64,000 nt of DNA from Candidatus Woesearchaeota archaeon. GTDB taxonomy: Archaea > Nanobdellota > Nanobdellia > Woesearchaeales > UBA11576. Shown here piece after piece: positions 9,794 to 18,581 of the stretch (position 1 is its first letter; every line of letters begins with the position of its first letter). The translations under genes were made by a program, and so were the position numbers. The notes beneath the pieces are model-generated. The model saw nothing but the letters and a program-made list of their open reading frames with translations. It was not told the DNA's origin and searched no databases. The stretch is from the NCBI GenBank assembly GCA_018668595.1, contig JABJCP010000038.1, forward strand, positions 1 through 64,000, written 5' to 3'.

Positions 9794-11101
9794 ATGCAAT
9801 TTGATCTTAAAATGATATCCTTAGAAAAATCTGTGCTGAGAGAGTATCTTATGAATCAAGATTGTCTCATTATAGATGGAAATATTTTTAATTTTTCTTT
9901 TTTGGTTAATGGACGAGAAACAAAATCAAATAAATCAAATTTATCAAATAATTCTAATTATTTAAAAATTGGCCAAAGAAAAAAAAGTTTGATAAAAGGA
10001 ATTTTAGAATCTGAATTAAATGAAAAAATAATTGATTTGAATAAAAAAACTATTTTGAATTATATTAACAATATAATGCAAGATAAAATTGATGAGATAA
10101 AATATGATTCTGTATTGAGTGAAAATTATGTTCTTGCAAAATTTGTGATTGAAGATGTAATTCCCTATATGAATTTTAAAGATAAAGGCCCCATATTACA
10201 AGAATCTAACAAGTCGACTAACACAAATAAAGATATATCCCTTCTCGAAGAAACACTATCTCGACTCAAAGATAAAACAAAAAAAATATTTAATAAAAAT
10301 TATATGTTAATTAATGGTTGTTTTTACAAATTAAATTCAAATAATACGAGTTATGATAGCGTTGATGATGGCATCGATGATAATGTCGATGAATTAATAT
10401 CAATCATATTCAATAATAAAAAATATATTCCTTGTTGTACAGATGAAAGATCAGAATGCATAGAATTAAATTACTTGAACAAATTAGAACGCTCGATTAA
10501 CCAATTAACAAATAATTCTACATTTATAAAAAAAATAAAACAGAATTATTCAGACAACATAGCATTAGCAATTGATCAAAAAAAACATTATGATGAATCT
10601 AAAAAAGTAGGTTTTGAAATAAACGAAAAAGGATTTTTCTTAATAACTTGGATTGATTCATTTATTGTTTATGAACGAAAGAAAAAAAAGTTTTATCAAT
10701 TTCCCGACGCTAAAATAGGAATTCCTCTAAAAACTATCGAAGGAGAGGTAGTTTTGAGTCCTGCGCAGATCATGAATAAATATAAACACCCTTCATTGAA
10801 AGATATAAATAAAGAATATCAGGAAATTTGCGTCAAGGGCGTTCCATTATATGATCTTTATGTGTTTCAGTCAGATTCTAAACGAATAAGGGCTTACTTA
10901 AGTCGAATAAGAACTCATTTTCTAGAGGATTATAGTAGTAATGGACAAGAGTGGCAAAAATTGTATTTAGACAATATCGCTAATAATTTTGAAGACCTGT
11001 TAATTAATCCTGTGCACGTCGAGTATGGCAATATATCTAACAAAGAATCATTAAATTCTGTTGAATTAAATGAAATGAAACGCTTGCTTAGAATTAGGTG
11101 A
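9794..11101 (+). CDS. Candidate E2-like protein, operon gene 4
   Basis: This is a 435-residue cytosolic protein. The N-terminal ~260 residues are helical with low-complexity linkers and no recognised family. The C-terminal part has a strand-rich run (about 272-320: VGFEI, FFLITWI, FIVYER, KFYQFP, GEVVLS), then HPSL (332-335) and a Cys (346, EICVKG), then two helices. A His-Pro followed by Cys after a sheet, then helices, is the order seen in ubiquitin-conjugating and prokaryotic E2-like folds such as PRTRC protein B. The spacing from HP to Cys is longer than in classical E2s. The gene lies 3 bp after gene 3 and is followed within a few bases by the E1 gene. E2 function is unproven. Confidence 0.4.
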   Translation: MQFDLKMISLEKSVLREYLMNQDCLIIDGNIFNFSFLVNGRETKSNKSNLSNNSNYLKIGQRKKSLIKGILESELNEKIIDLNKKTILNYINNIMQDKIDEIKYDSVLSENYVLAKFVIEDVIPYMNFKDKGPILQESNKSTNTNKDISLLEETLSRLKDKTKKIFNKNYMLINGCFYKLNSNNTSYDSVDDGIDDNVDELISIIFNNKKYIPCCTDERSECIELNYLNKLERSINQLTNNSTFIKKIKQNYSDNIALAIDQKKHYDESKKVGFEINEKGFFLITWIDSFIVYERKKKKFYQFPDAKIGIPLKTIEGEVVLSPAQIMNKYKHPSLKDINKEYQEICVKGVPLYDLYVFQSDSKRIRAYLSRIRTHFLEDYSSNGQEWQKLYLDNIANNFEDLLINPVHVEYGNISNKESLNSVELNEMKRLLRIR

Positions 11102-11107
11102 ATGAAA

Positions 11108-12769
11108 ATGGAAGAATCTACTAATTTAAATCAACAAATATCCAACCGAATAGATTTTAACTTAATAAAACAGGGGAGTGTTGTGGTGGTCGGGTCAGAA
11201 AATATTGCAAACTATTTATGTGCTTATTTATGTGGACTTGGAATTGGAGAAATTCATTTATTTAATCAAGATTTGGTTACTGCAAAATCTAGTTCTAGTG
11301 AATTTTTAATTGCACAAAGTGAATCATATTATGAAAGAAAAATAGATAAAATCGAAAATATTGTTAAACAAATAAATAAAGATGTTAATATTACTACCTT
11401 TTTTTCTGAGTTTGACTCTGCATTTCTCGACGAAAGTAGTGCAACAGATCAAACAATAATCATAGATACAACAAATAATCCTTTGTCAAAGTATAACTGT
11501 TATTCCCAAGCAAAACAAATTAGCCAGATATCAAAACAAGAAGTTCATTTAATAAGTGCTTCTAGTAATTTAGATTGCGCAAGTATTTCCAAATTACTAA
11601 TAACCCAGTCTCAAAAAAAACATTCACGAAATAAACTTGAAAGATTAGTGCAAAACACGCAAAACAAAAAATATGTCGACAAAAATATGGATAATTTATT
11701 GTTAGAAGAATATTTTGGAAAAAAACAAGGAAGTTATACTAGCTGTGTAATAAGTGCGCTTGTTGCTGACGAAATAAGAAAAATTGTAAATCCTTTATTT
11801 GTAGAATCAAATAAAGAGTTGTTAGGCAGAATTGATTTTAGTATTTATTCTGATAAACTGTTCAAATATTCTGCGCATAAATCAAATCAATCAATTAAAT
11901 CAATTAAATTAAATCAATCAAATCAAAAAATGATTAACTTATTAAATAAAAAAAATAAAACTGAAAAAAAAATACATAAAAAACTCAAAAACAATAAACT
12001 CAGAAAAAATAAATTTAAAAATAATAAATTTAAAAATTCAAAAATAAAAAATAAAAAAATTCTAGTAGTGGGCGTTGGAGGTATTGGAACATATGTTGCT
12101 CTTAATTGCGCATTATTTGGTTATGGTCAAATTGACATATACGACGGTGATATTGTAGAAGATCATAATCTAAATAGACAAATATTATTTTATAATAGTA
12201 TTGGTTTAAACAAAGCAGACAGTATAAAACAAAAATTACAAAAAATTAATTCTTTTACTCAAATTAATAGTTATCCTACTTATTTTGGAAAGAATGAGCT
12301 CATAAGAGGTAAAAAATATGATTTAATATTTTCCTGCGTAGATAATTGGAGTGCGCGTAAATTAATTTCAGAATATTCTGTTAAAACAAAAACTCCTCTT
12401 ATTAATGGATCTGTAACTACCTTTGATTGTGAACTAGATTTTTTTATTCCTGGAAAAACACTTTGTCACAATTGTTATAACCCTTACTCTGAATTTATTG
12501 AATCTGAAATTGAAAATAATGGTTCTGAAGAAAGTGCATCTTGTGCAGATCGACCTGTTAATGTTGTCATGCCTAATGCATTTGTAGGTGGACTAATGAG
12601 TGGCATTGGAGAACTTGTGTCGACAAGAAATTATAAATCTTTATCTGCAATCATAAATAAAAAAATAAATTATAGATCTCAAAAAAAAGATCAATACAAA
12701 TTTGGTTTTGAAAAAGAAGAACGGTTATGTACATCTAACTGTGATTGTGACTGTCACAAATTCGCGTAA
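11108..12769 (+). CDS. Tandem ThiF/E1-like activating enzyme, operon gene 5
   Basis: This 553-residue protein has two ThiF/E1 Rossmann domains. The N-terminal one (about 20-240) keeps the fold order but its nucleotide loop is GSENIA and the catalytic Arg/Asp motifs are missing. After a Lys/Asn-rich linker (about 255-317), the second domain is complete: GVGGIG (322-327), DGD..E.HNLNRQ (346-358), CVDN (Asp412), CxxC (453, 456) and a C-terminal Cys cluster (541-549) as zinc ligands, with Cys479 in the loop where ThiF has its thioester Cys. This should adenylate a ubiquitin-like C-terminus. The start is chosen from AGGTGA six bases upstream (ATG at 11102 is the alternative). The inactive-plus-active arrangement parallels eukaryotic Uba1. 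Confidence 0.88.
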   Translation: MEESTNLNQQISNRIDFNLIKQGSVVVVGSENIANYLCAYLCGLGIGEIHLFNQDLVTAKSSSSEFLIAQSESYYERKIDKIENIVKQINKDVNITTFFSEFDSAFLDESSATDQTIIIDTTNNPLSKYNCYSQAKQISQISKQEVHLISASSNLDCASISKLLITQSQKKHSRNKLERLVQNTQNKKYVDKNMDNLLLEEYFGKKQGSYTSCVISALVADEIRKIVNPLFVESNKELLGRIDFSIYSDKLFKYSAHKSNQSIKSIKLNQSNQKMINLLNKKNKTEKKIHKKLKNNKLRKNKFKNNKFKNSKIKNKKILVVGVGGIGTYVALNCALFGYGQIDIYDGDIVEDHNLNRQILFYNSIGLNKADSIKQKLQKINSFTQINSYPTYFGKNELIRGKKYDLIFSCVDNWSARKLISEYSVKTKTPLINGSVTTFDCELDFFIPGKTLCHNCYNPYSEFIESEIENNGSEESASCADRPVNVVMPNAFVGGLMSGIGELVSTRNYKSLSAIINKKINYRSQKKDQYKFGFEKEERLCTSNCDCDCHKFA

Positions 12770-12787
12770 ACTCTTGAGGTGAACTTA

Positions 12788-13837
12788 ATGAAAAAAATAG
12801 AAGACTTAATTAGTGAAAGCTTTGAAATTGAAAAATTTAAATCAGTTAAAATAACAGATCAAGCATTACAAAAAATTTTATTATATTCTAATTATACGTC
12901 CAAAATTGCAGGCAACGATATTGAAGTTGCAGGACTACTTGTTGCAGCTGAAAATAATTTTAGCACAATCAGTACCGACGCATATTTACTTACAGATCAA
13001 AATGTGACAGGAGGAGATGCTCAATTTGGAGATAATTCTATTTCACAGGCATACAAAAAAGCTCAACTCGAACATAAGAAAATTATTGGAATGTGGCATA
13101 GCCACGGAAACTTAAATGCGTTTCATTCAGGATATGATGATTCCCATCTAGAAGTACTTTATTTACATAATCAAAATAATCTAAAAAATATAATAAAAAC
13201 AGGATTTTATGAAAAGATATTTGAATCTAATGGAATGTTTTTGTTTAACGATTCAGAGGGATTTTTCGAAATAAGTCAACAAAATTCTCAACCTAAAACA
13301 ATAATTTTAGACTTATCCGGAAATAAAGAATTTAAGAAAATAAAAAAATATCTTTCCAATGCTTCTGTTGAAATTAGAATGAATAGCGTTAGAGGTCTAC
13401 CATTTGCATCAAGCATAGTTGTGAATAAAAGATTTTATGATCCTGCAATTTATAATGAACAAAATAATTCAAATAAAAATAAATATTATTGCGAAACATT
13501 AATACAAAAAAGTACTAGAACAAAAAATCCAATAAAGAAAAAAAATTTGATTTTAGAAATACTCCCCGAATCATTAGATAGACAAATTCTAAATTCTGAT
13601 GATCAACAAGAAATTCTTGATAATGTATTAAATCAAGTAAAATACAATGGAACTGTTCTAAAAAATATTTTTGATAAAAAATGGAATTCGTATGAATCAT
13701 TTTTTAATTATGTTGAAACAAATAATGAGGTTTCTGTTGGTGCTGTTGGCGATAAACCTGAGTTTGAAATTAACTCGTCTAAAAAAAGAAAAAAATTTTC
13801 ATTAAAGAAGCTGTTAGGTTTTGCACAGAGTTCATGA
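12788..13837 (+). CDS. JAB/MPN (JAMM) isopeptidase, operon gene 6
   Basis: This 349-residue protein has an N-terminal JAMM metalloprotease domain: Glu46 (EVAGLL), then HSH at 104-106, Ser114 and Asp117 in the order H-x-H-x7-S-x2-D. All zinc and catalytic residues are present. Such domains remove ubiquitin-like proteins or process their tails. The remaining ~200 residues are uncharacterised, and the C-terminus is Lys-rich (KKRKKFSLKK). GAGGTGA five bases before this ATG sets the start; the upstream GTG is part of that site. It lies 18 bp after the E1 gene, so the pair forms an activation/deconjugation unit. Confidence 0.9.
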   Translation: MKKIEDLISESFEIEKFKSVKITDQALQKILLYSNYTSKIAGNDIEVAGLLVAAENNFSTISTDAYLLTDQNVTGGDAQFGDNSISQAYKKAQLEHKKIIGMWHSHGNLNAFHSGYDDSHLEVLYLHNQNNLKNIIKTGFYEKIFESNGMFLFNDSEGFFEISQQNSQPKTIILDLSGNKEFKKIKKYLSNASVEIRMNSVRGLPFASSIVVNKRFYDPAIYNEQNNSNKNKYYCETLIQKSTRTKNPIKKKNLILEILPESLDRQILNSDDQQEILDNVLNQVKYNGTVLKNIFDKKWNSYESFFNYVETNNEVSVGAVGDKPEFEINSSKKRKKFSLKKLLGFAQSS

Positions 13838-13855
13838 GTTTTATAGGAGTTGAGA

Positions 13856-15598
13856 ATGCAAAGAACAAATAAAATAATTAACGAATTAAAAAAAAAGAAA
13901 AATCATAGAAATCCTAGTATAGATTATACCCTATTAATAAAAGAACGAACTAAACAGCAAACTAAACAAAAATTGGAAAAAAAATATGCTAAACAACAAA
14001 TAATTCAACAAATTAAACAAAAAACCAAAAACCAAAAAAATAAAAAACAAAATACTCGAGTGAACAACACTACTCGAATAAACAACACTAGTAACCAAGA
14101 TAATAATATCGCTAATAACAATAAAAAGATAACCATTCCATCTAAAGGTCTCCTAGAAAACAAATTCAATGAAATATTTCGAACGCCTCTAAATTCGTTT
14201 AAAGAGTTAAGTCTCGAAGAGAATATAATTAATCAATATTTATTAAACCATATTAAGTTAGAACAATTTTCTAAAACAAAACTCGATATTGCAAGATCAA
14301 AAGGATATGAATTCATTGTGTGTGCAGATTATTATATTGAATTGAATCAACCTGAGAAACAAAAAACAATAGATTTTTTGATTGAAGAAAAAGATCCTGT
14401 GAGCATGATAAAATTCTATCAGAAACTCGGAGCGAATATGAATATAGCAGATGTGCTTGTGACAGAATGTACAGATAAATATGCTGGGTTTAATCCCAAC
14501 CTAAGCGCGATTTTATTAGCTAATATATGCTATGAACTTATTAATGAAAAAAAACTTCTTAGTTATGTGTCTAAATGCTCTGGAGCTAAAGACTTGAAAG
14601 AAATAATAGTTGTTGATCAAATGATATTGAATTTAAGAAAACTTGGTGTGAACTATACTCCTGATTTTTCTGAAAATAAACAAATTGTTTTGAACAATGT
14701 GATTAGACTATTATCACAACAAAATAGTTTTGAATTATTGAATGATACAACTGATAACAATATTATTTATTTGAATTTTGAAAACAATGAACAAAATAAT
14801 CACCATAGATACAACAAACCCAATGAAAACAATCAACACAATAAAAACAATAACCACAATAAGAATAATAATCACAATAAGCATAACGGCAAAAATAATA
14901 AACGTAAAAGAGGTGCTAAAATGAATTCTGATGATATAATTAAAGAACTCAAAAAAAGGAAAATTAAAAAGAAACAAAATAATTCTGTTCAGCCCCCTGT
15001 ATCGAATCAAGAGAGATTAAATTTAGGATATACTCCTTGTTTAGAAAGATACGAAAATCAAAGAATACAAAATAATGCAGTTTCTTCTATTGGAAGCACT
15101 ATGCAATCATATGATCACCTAGATAATTCAGAATTCTTTTTGAGTCCACAAGAACGCTCAGTTCAAAATAACGGATCTGGAAAATTAGCAAAACCAATTT
15201 TAATCGGGGGCGTACTGGCAGTACTAGCTATTGGAGGATATAATTTTATCCAGGACACAACAGGAATAAAAGAAACATTAGGTGTTGCTAATTCCTCGCC
15301 TGCAGCAGTTGTTTCTAATGAACCTAAAACAGAATATTGTAGTGTGGGTGTTAAAGATTTGGTGCTTGATCGTGATAAAATAAAGTATGTTCGAGAGTTT
15401 AGTAATGGTTTAACAAATAAAGAGGTTTATTTTTGGATGAAAGCAGGAAGTGATAAAGAGGACAGGATTTATTTGCCTGCAGAGTATCTTCCACGCGAGA
15501 AGAGAAAAAAGATAGTATTATGCGATTTTATACCTCAAAGAATACATGAAGAGAATGTTCGTAAAGTAAATGAGATTAAAAGCAAATATCACTTATGA
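13856..15598 (+). CDS. Membrane-anchored low-complexity protein, operon gene 7
   Basis: This is a 580-residue protein from an ATG with AGGAG six bases upstream. Segments: a strongly basic N-terminus with Lys/Gln-rich coiled coil (about 1-90), a helical domain (about 100-305), an Asn/His/Lys low-complexity stretch (about 315-355), a disordered region, one transmembrane helix near 450-470 (ILIGGVLAVLAIGGY), and a C-terminal domain of ~110 residues with two Cys. No family is recognised. It is last in the operon. With gene 1 it suggests that the E1/E2/JAMM-like machinery works at the membrane; this is inference. Confidence 0.72.
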   Translation: MQRTNKIINELKKKKNHRNPSIDYTLLIKERTKQQTKQKLEKKYAKQQIIQQIKQKTKNQKNKKQNTRVNNTTRINNTSNQDNNIANNNKKITIPSKGLLENKFNEIFRTPLNSFKELSLEENIINQYLLNHIKLEQFSKTKLDIARSKGYEFIVCADYYIELNQPEKQKTIDFLIEEKDPVSMIKFYQKLGANMNIADVLVTECTDKYAGFNPNLSAILLANICYELINEKKLLSYVSKCSGAKDLKEIIVVDQMILNLRKLGVNYTPDFSENKQIVLNNVIRLLSQQNSFELLNDTTDNNIIYLNFENNEQNNHHRYNKPNENNQHNKNNNHNKNNNHNKHNGKNNKRKRGAKMNSDDIIKELKKRKIKKKQNNSVQPPVSNQERLNLGYTPCLERYENQRIQNNAVSSIGSTMQSYDHLDNSEFFLSPQERSVQNNGSGKLAKPILIGGVLAVLAIGGYNFIQDTTGIKETLGVANSSPAAVVSNEPKTEYCSVGVKDLVLDRDKIKYVREFSNGLTNKEVYFWMKAGSDKEDRIYLPAEYLPREKRKKIVLCDFIPQRIHEENVRKVNEIKSKYHL

Positions 15599-15695
15599 TT
15601 TATTAAATATTATTTAGAAATTAAATATGATTGAAACATTGATTGTTATCAAGAACTAAATCAAAAAAAAATAAGAGATAAAAAAAAGAAAAAAA

Positions 15696-16304
15696 TTAAA
15701 CTTCTGCTTCTAATTCTGGGCAGTTAACAATTCTTACAAATGTTCCATCTGGAGAGTTAATAGCAACTCTATTTTCTCCTGGATAAACTCCCATGTCAAT
15801 TTCTGAACAGATTGTTGATTCTCCTGGTGCAAGAACTGCTTTTGCACAACCAGGTGTTGGATCTGGAAGACCTCTATTCATAATACCGACATTAATTTTC
15901 TTGCCATCAGTTTTTGCAAGAACCCAATCACCTTCACCAGCATTAACTAGCTTTACACTGATTGCGCCATCTGCACAAACAACTTCTGAAAACTCAGTAC
16001 TATCAGGTGTTGCGTCAACTGCAATTCCTTTTTCTTCATCTTCAGCTTCAAGTTCGTTTGTTAATTCTGTACCTTCACCAGCTTCAGGCATTTCTACTGG
16101 AACTCCTTCTTCATCAACAGCAACAGGCACTCCTTGTTCAGCAGCAGGCGCAATAGGCGCAGGCGCTGGTTCAGGTTCTGCAACAGGTGCTGCAGGTGCT
16201 GGAGCCGATGGTTCAGAAGCAGATGCTGGTTCTGGAGTAGTTTCACAACCACAACCTACAACCAATAGTAATACTACAAGCATAACTAAATAACGTAGCT
16301 TCAT
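15696..16304 (-). CDS. Secreted lipoprotein with Pro/Ala linker
   Basis: This 202-residue protein has a signal peptide and lipobox ending VVGC (Cys18). A Pro/Ala/Glu-rich spacer follows (about 20-90), then a ~100-residue strand-rich C-terminal domain with Cys at three or four positions and a repeated VL.PGES pattern, like a small beta-sandwich of CARDB type. It is expected on the outside of the membrane. The ORF on the opposite strand is a mirror of the repetitive linker. It is convergent with the E1/JAMM operon. Confidence 0.85.
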   Translation of the reverse strand: MKLRYLVMLVVLLLVVGCGCETTPEPASASEPSAPAPAAPVAEPEPAPAPIAPAAEQGVPVAVDEEGVPVEMPEAGEGTELTNELEAEDEEKGIAVDATPDSTEFSEVVCADGAISVKLVNAGEGDWVLAKTDGKKINVGIMNRGLPDPTPGCAKAVLAPGESTICSEIDMGVYPGENRVAINSPDGTFVRIVNCPELEAEV

Positions 16305-16507
16305 TAAATCACCCCACGGTTTATATTTTATTGTTAATTATTAAGACGTATAAAAACGTATTTTAGATATAAATAAAATGTATTCTTTATAAAGTTTTTG
16401 GTTATTTTCATAGAATAAAGAGACGACAGAACAAGGTTTTCTAGACGATGAACCTGCGCTATTAATGAATGCCCTGAGCAAAGTTATTAATAAAATTTAG
16501 ATAATTG

Positions 16508-16873
16508 CTAATTAGGATAACGTCTTATCTCATCTGCAATGATAGAATTATCTTCTAGTTTTCCTCTAAGCTGAATCAAATCTCCAGGTTCTGGCGTAAA
16601 ATGAGGCGACTTGAATGCAACAATTTCTATTGATTGTTCTTGTTTTATGTTTAGAAATAAAGTTCCATTATAATTAGTTGATTTTTTGACAATACCTGTT
16701 AGTTCTATAAATCCGTCTTCACAAAGATCTAAATTTTGATCTTGATTTTCAACAGAAATATTTGAAAAATCTGAGAATGAAGATTCGTTTATTTCTTTAG
16801 TCAAAATAAATAAGGAGAGTAAACCTATCAATGCACAACTGATTGAAACTTTAATTAAAATAGATTCTTTCAT
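16508..16873 (-). CDS. Membrane-anchored OB-fold protein
   Basis: This is a 121-residue protein: one N-terminal membrane helix (about 5-25), then residues about 50-120 with the strand pattern of an OB fold (LTGIVKKSTNYNGTLFLNI, then IEIVAF, GDLIQLRGKLED, IIADEI). Membrane-attached OB domains of this kind are common in DPANN and Nanoarchaeota-like genomes and may bind nucleic acid or oligosaccharide. The function is not known. Confidence 0.75.
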   Translation of the reverse strand: MKESILIKVSISCALIGLLSLFILTKEINESSFSDFSNISVENQDQNLDLCEDGFIELTGIVKKSTNYNGTLFLNIKQEQSIEIVAFKSPHFTPEPGDLIQLRGKLEDNSIIADEIRRYPN

Positions 16874-16988
16874 AGATAATAATTTATTTTTTTAGGAATA
16901 AAAGCTTTGCGGTAAAAAATTAGAGAAATTTTCGACGGAGTTGAAGGATTTTTGGAAATAGAAAAACATAATAAGGAGTTATATATAG

Positions 16989-17939
16989 ATGAATAATATG
17001 AGAAAGATTCCTAAATTTAAATCACCTGCATTATTAGCACCACTCGCAGGATATACAGATGCTGCATTTAGAGTTTTATGTCGGCACTATGGCTGCGGTC
17101 TTGCAGTTACTGAAATGATTTCTGCAAATGCATTATCTCGAGAGAATAAAGCAACAATTAAACTTATTGATGTTGATCATGAAGATTCTCCTAGATGTGT
17201 TCAATTATTTGGACAAAATACCGAAAATTTAGTTAAAGCTGCAAAATATTGCATGGATTCTTTTGATATTGAAATGATAGATTTAAATTTTGGATGTCCT
17301 GCTTCAAAAATAATTAGACAGGGCGCAGGAAGTGCGCTGCTTGAAAGACCTGCTAAGGTCAAGGAAATAGTAGAATCAGTAGTTGGTTGTGTTTCTGTTC
17401 CAGTAAGTTGCAAAATTCGAAGCGGGATTTCTAGACAGAAAATTAATGCCGTTAAGATTGGGCAGGTGTGTGAGGAAGCAGGTGCTAGTTTATTGACAGT
17501 TCATGCTCGAACACAAAAACAAGGATACACAGGAAAAGCAGATTGGAATGTAATCAAAGATGTTGTTAATGCTGTTGATATTCCTGTATCTGGAAATGGA
17601 GATGTATGTACTGTTAAAGATTTTGAAAGAATGGTTTCTGAAACAGGGTGTTCTTATGTTATGATTGGTCGAGGAGCAATGGGAAATCCCTTTTTGTTCA
17701 AACAAATAAATGATTATCTTAAGAATGGAAAATATGAATCTATTACCGTCGAAGACAGATTTAAAATGTTTAATGAATATTATGATTTAGCTTTAGAATT
17801 TGGTCTTGGTTTGAAGTCTGTTAAATTACATGCGCAAACATTCACCAAAGGAATTACTGGCGCAACTAAATTTCGTCATTTATTGACTAGTGCAAAAAGT
17901 TTTGAAGAAATTAAAGAAATTATGAGTTTGGAAAAGTAA
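16989..17939 (+). CDS. tRNA-dihydrouridine synthase (Dus), copy 2
   Basis: This 316-residue protein has the full Dus signature: LLAPLAGYTDAAFR at the N-terminus (FMN site), DLNFGCPASK with the catalytic Cys, CKIRSG, VHARTQKQGYTGKADW, GNGDV and MIGRGAMGNP. An AAGGAG site lies upstream of ATG. It matches the canonical DusA/B-type N-terminus better than the copy at 1352. It is followed 15 bp later by a GNAT gene, probably in one operon. Confidence 0.93.
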   Translation: MNNMRKIPKFKSPALLAPLAGYTDAAFRVLCRHYGCGLAVTEMISANALSRENKATIKLIDVDHEDSPRCVQLFGQNTENLVKAAKYCMDSFDIEMIDLNFGCPASKIIRQGAGSALLERPAKVKEIVESVVGCVSVPVSCKIRSGISRQKINAVKIGQVCEEAGASLLTVHARTQKQGYTGKADWNVIKDVVNAVDIPVSGNGDVCTVKDFERMVSETGCSYVMIGRGAMGNPFLFKQINDYLKNGKYESITVEDRFKMFNEYYDLALEFGLGLKSVKLHAQTFTKGITGATKFRHLLTSAKSFEEIKEIMSLEK

Positions 17940-17954
17940 ATATCAGAGGTAAAA

Positions 17955-18494
17955 ATGAAACCCAAATTAAAATTAGGCAAAGTAGAAATAAGAAAAAGTA
18001 GGATGAGCGATGCTACTGCAATTAGTAAGATATTAGATGATGATAGAGTTGTTAATAATCTGACAGACATTCCTAGTCCTTATACTTTAAGATGTGCGAA
18101 AAAGGACATTGAAAATAGTTTGAAATATTGGAAACAAAAAAAAGGATATGCATTTACAATAATATATGACTCTGTTGTTGTGGGGCAAGTGTTTTTAGAA
18201 GATCCTGCGCGCGGAATGAAAGCTTATTCTATAGGATATTATATTGCCTATGATTATTGGGGTCGCGGAATTGCAACAAATGCTGCGAAGTTAGCAGTTA
18301 AGTATGGGTTTAATTCATTAGGACTTAAGAAAATATGGGGAGATAATGACTCAGACATGTCTGCATCAGGAAGAGTGATGGAAAAAGCAGGATTCAAACA
18401 AGAAGGGCTAATGAAAAAACAAGTCTACAGAAAAACTTCTAAGGGTAAAGAAAAATATGTAGATCTTGTGATCTGGGGCAAAATAAATAGATGA
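17955..18494 (+). CDS. GNAT acetyltransferase, RimJ/RimL type
   Basis: This 179-residue protein has the GNAT core: IRKSRMSDATAISKI at the start, YIAYDYWGRGIATNAAKLA (acetyl-CoA pyrophosphate loop, G-R-G-I-A) and MEKAGFKQEG in the last strand-helix. This layout is typical for RimJ/RimL-like enzymes that acetylate protein N-termini or small amines. The substrate cannot be told. It has its own site GAGGTA and lies close behind Dus. Confidence 0.88.
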   Translation: MKPKLKLGKVEIRKSRMSDATAISKILDDDRVVNNLTDIPSPYTLRCAKKDIENSLKYWKQKKGYAFTIIYDSVVVGQVFLEDPARGMKAYSIGYYIAYDYWGRGIATNAAKLAVKYGFNSLGLKKIWGDNDSDMSASGRVMEKAGFKQEGLMKKQVYRKTSKGKEKYVDLVIWGKINR

Positions 18495-18581
18495 ATAATG
18501 AATGAATAGTTCAATACATAGTGATATAGATTAATACATAGTAATAACTTTTAAATATGACTTATATTTTGGAGTAGATAT

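Noticed and set aside
15793..16293. 166-aa plus-strand ORF opposite the lipoprotein
   Set aside because: Mirror of the Pro/Ala-rich linker; the minus-strand protein has a signal peptide and lipobox, so it is the real gene.
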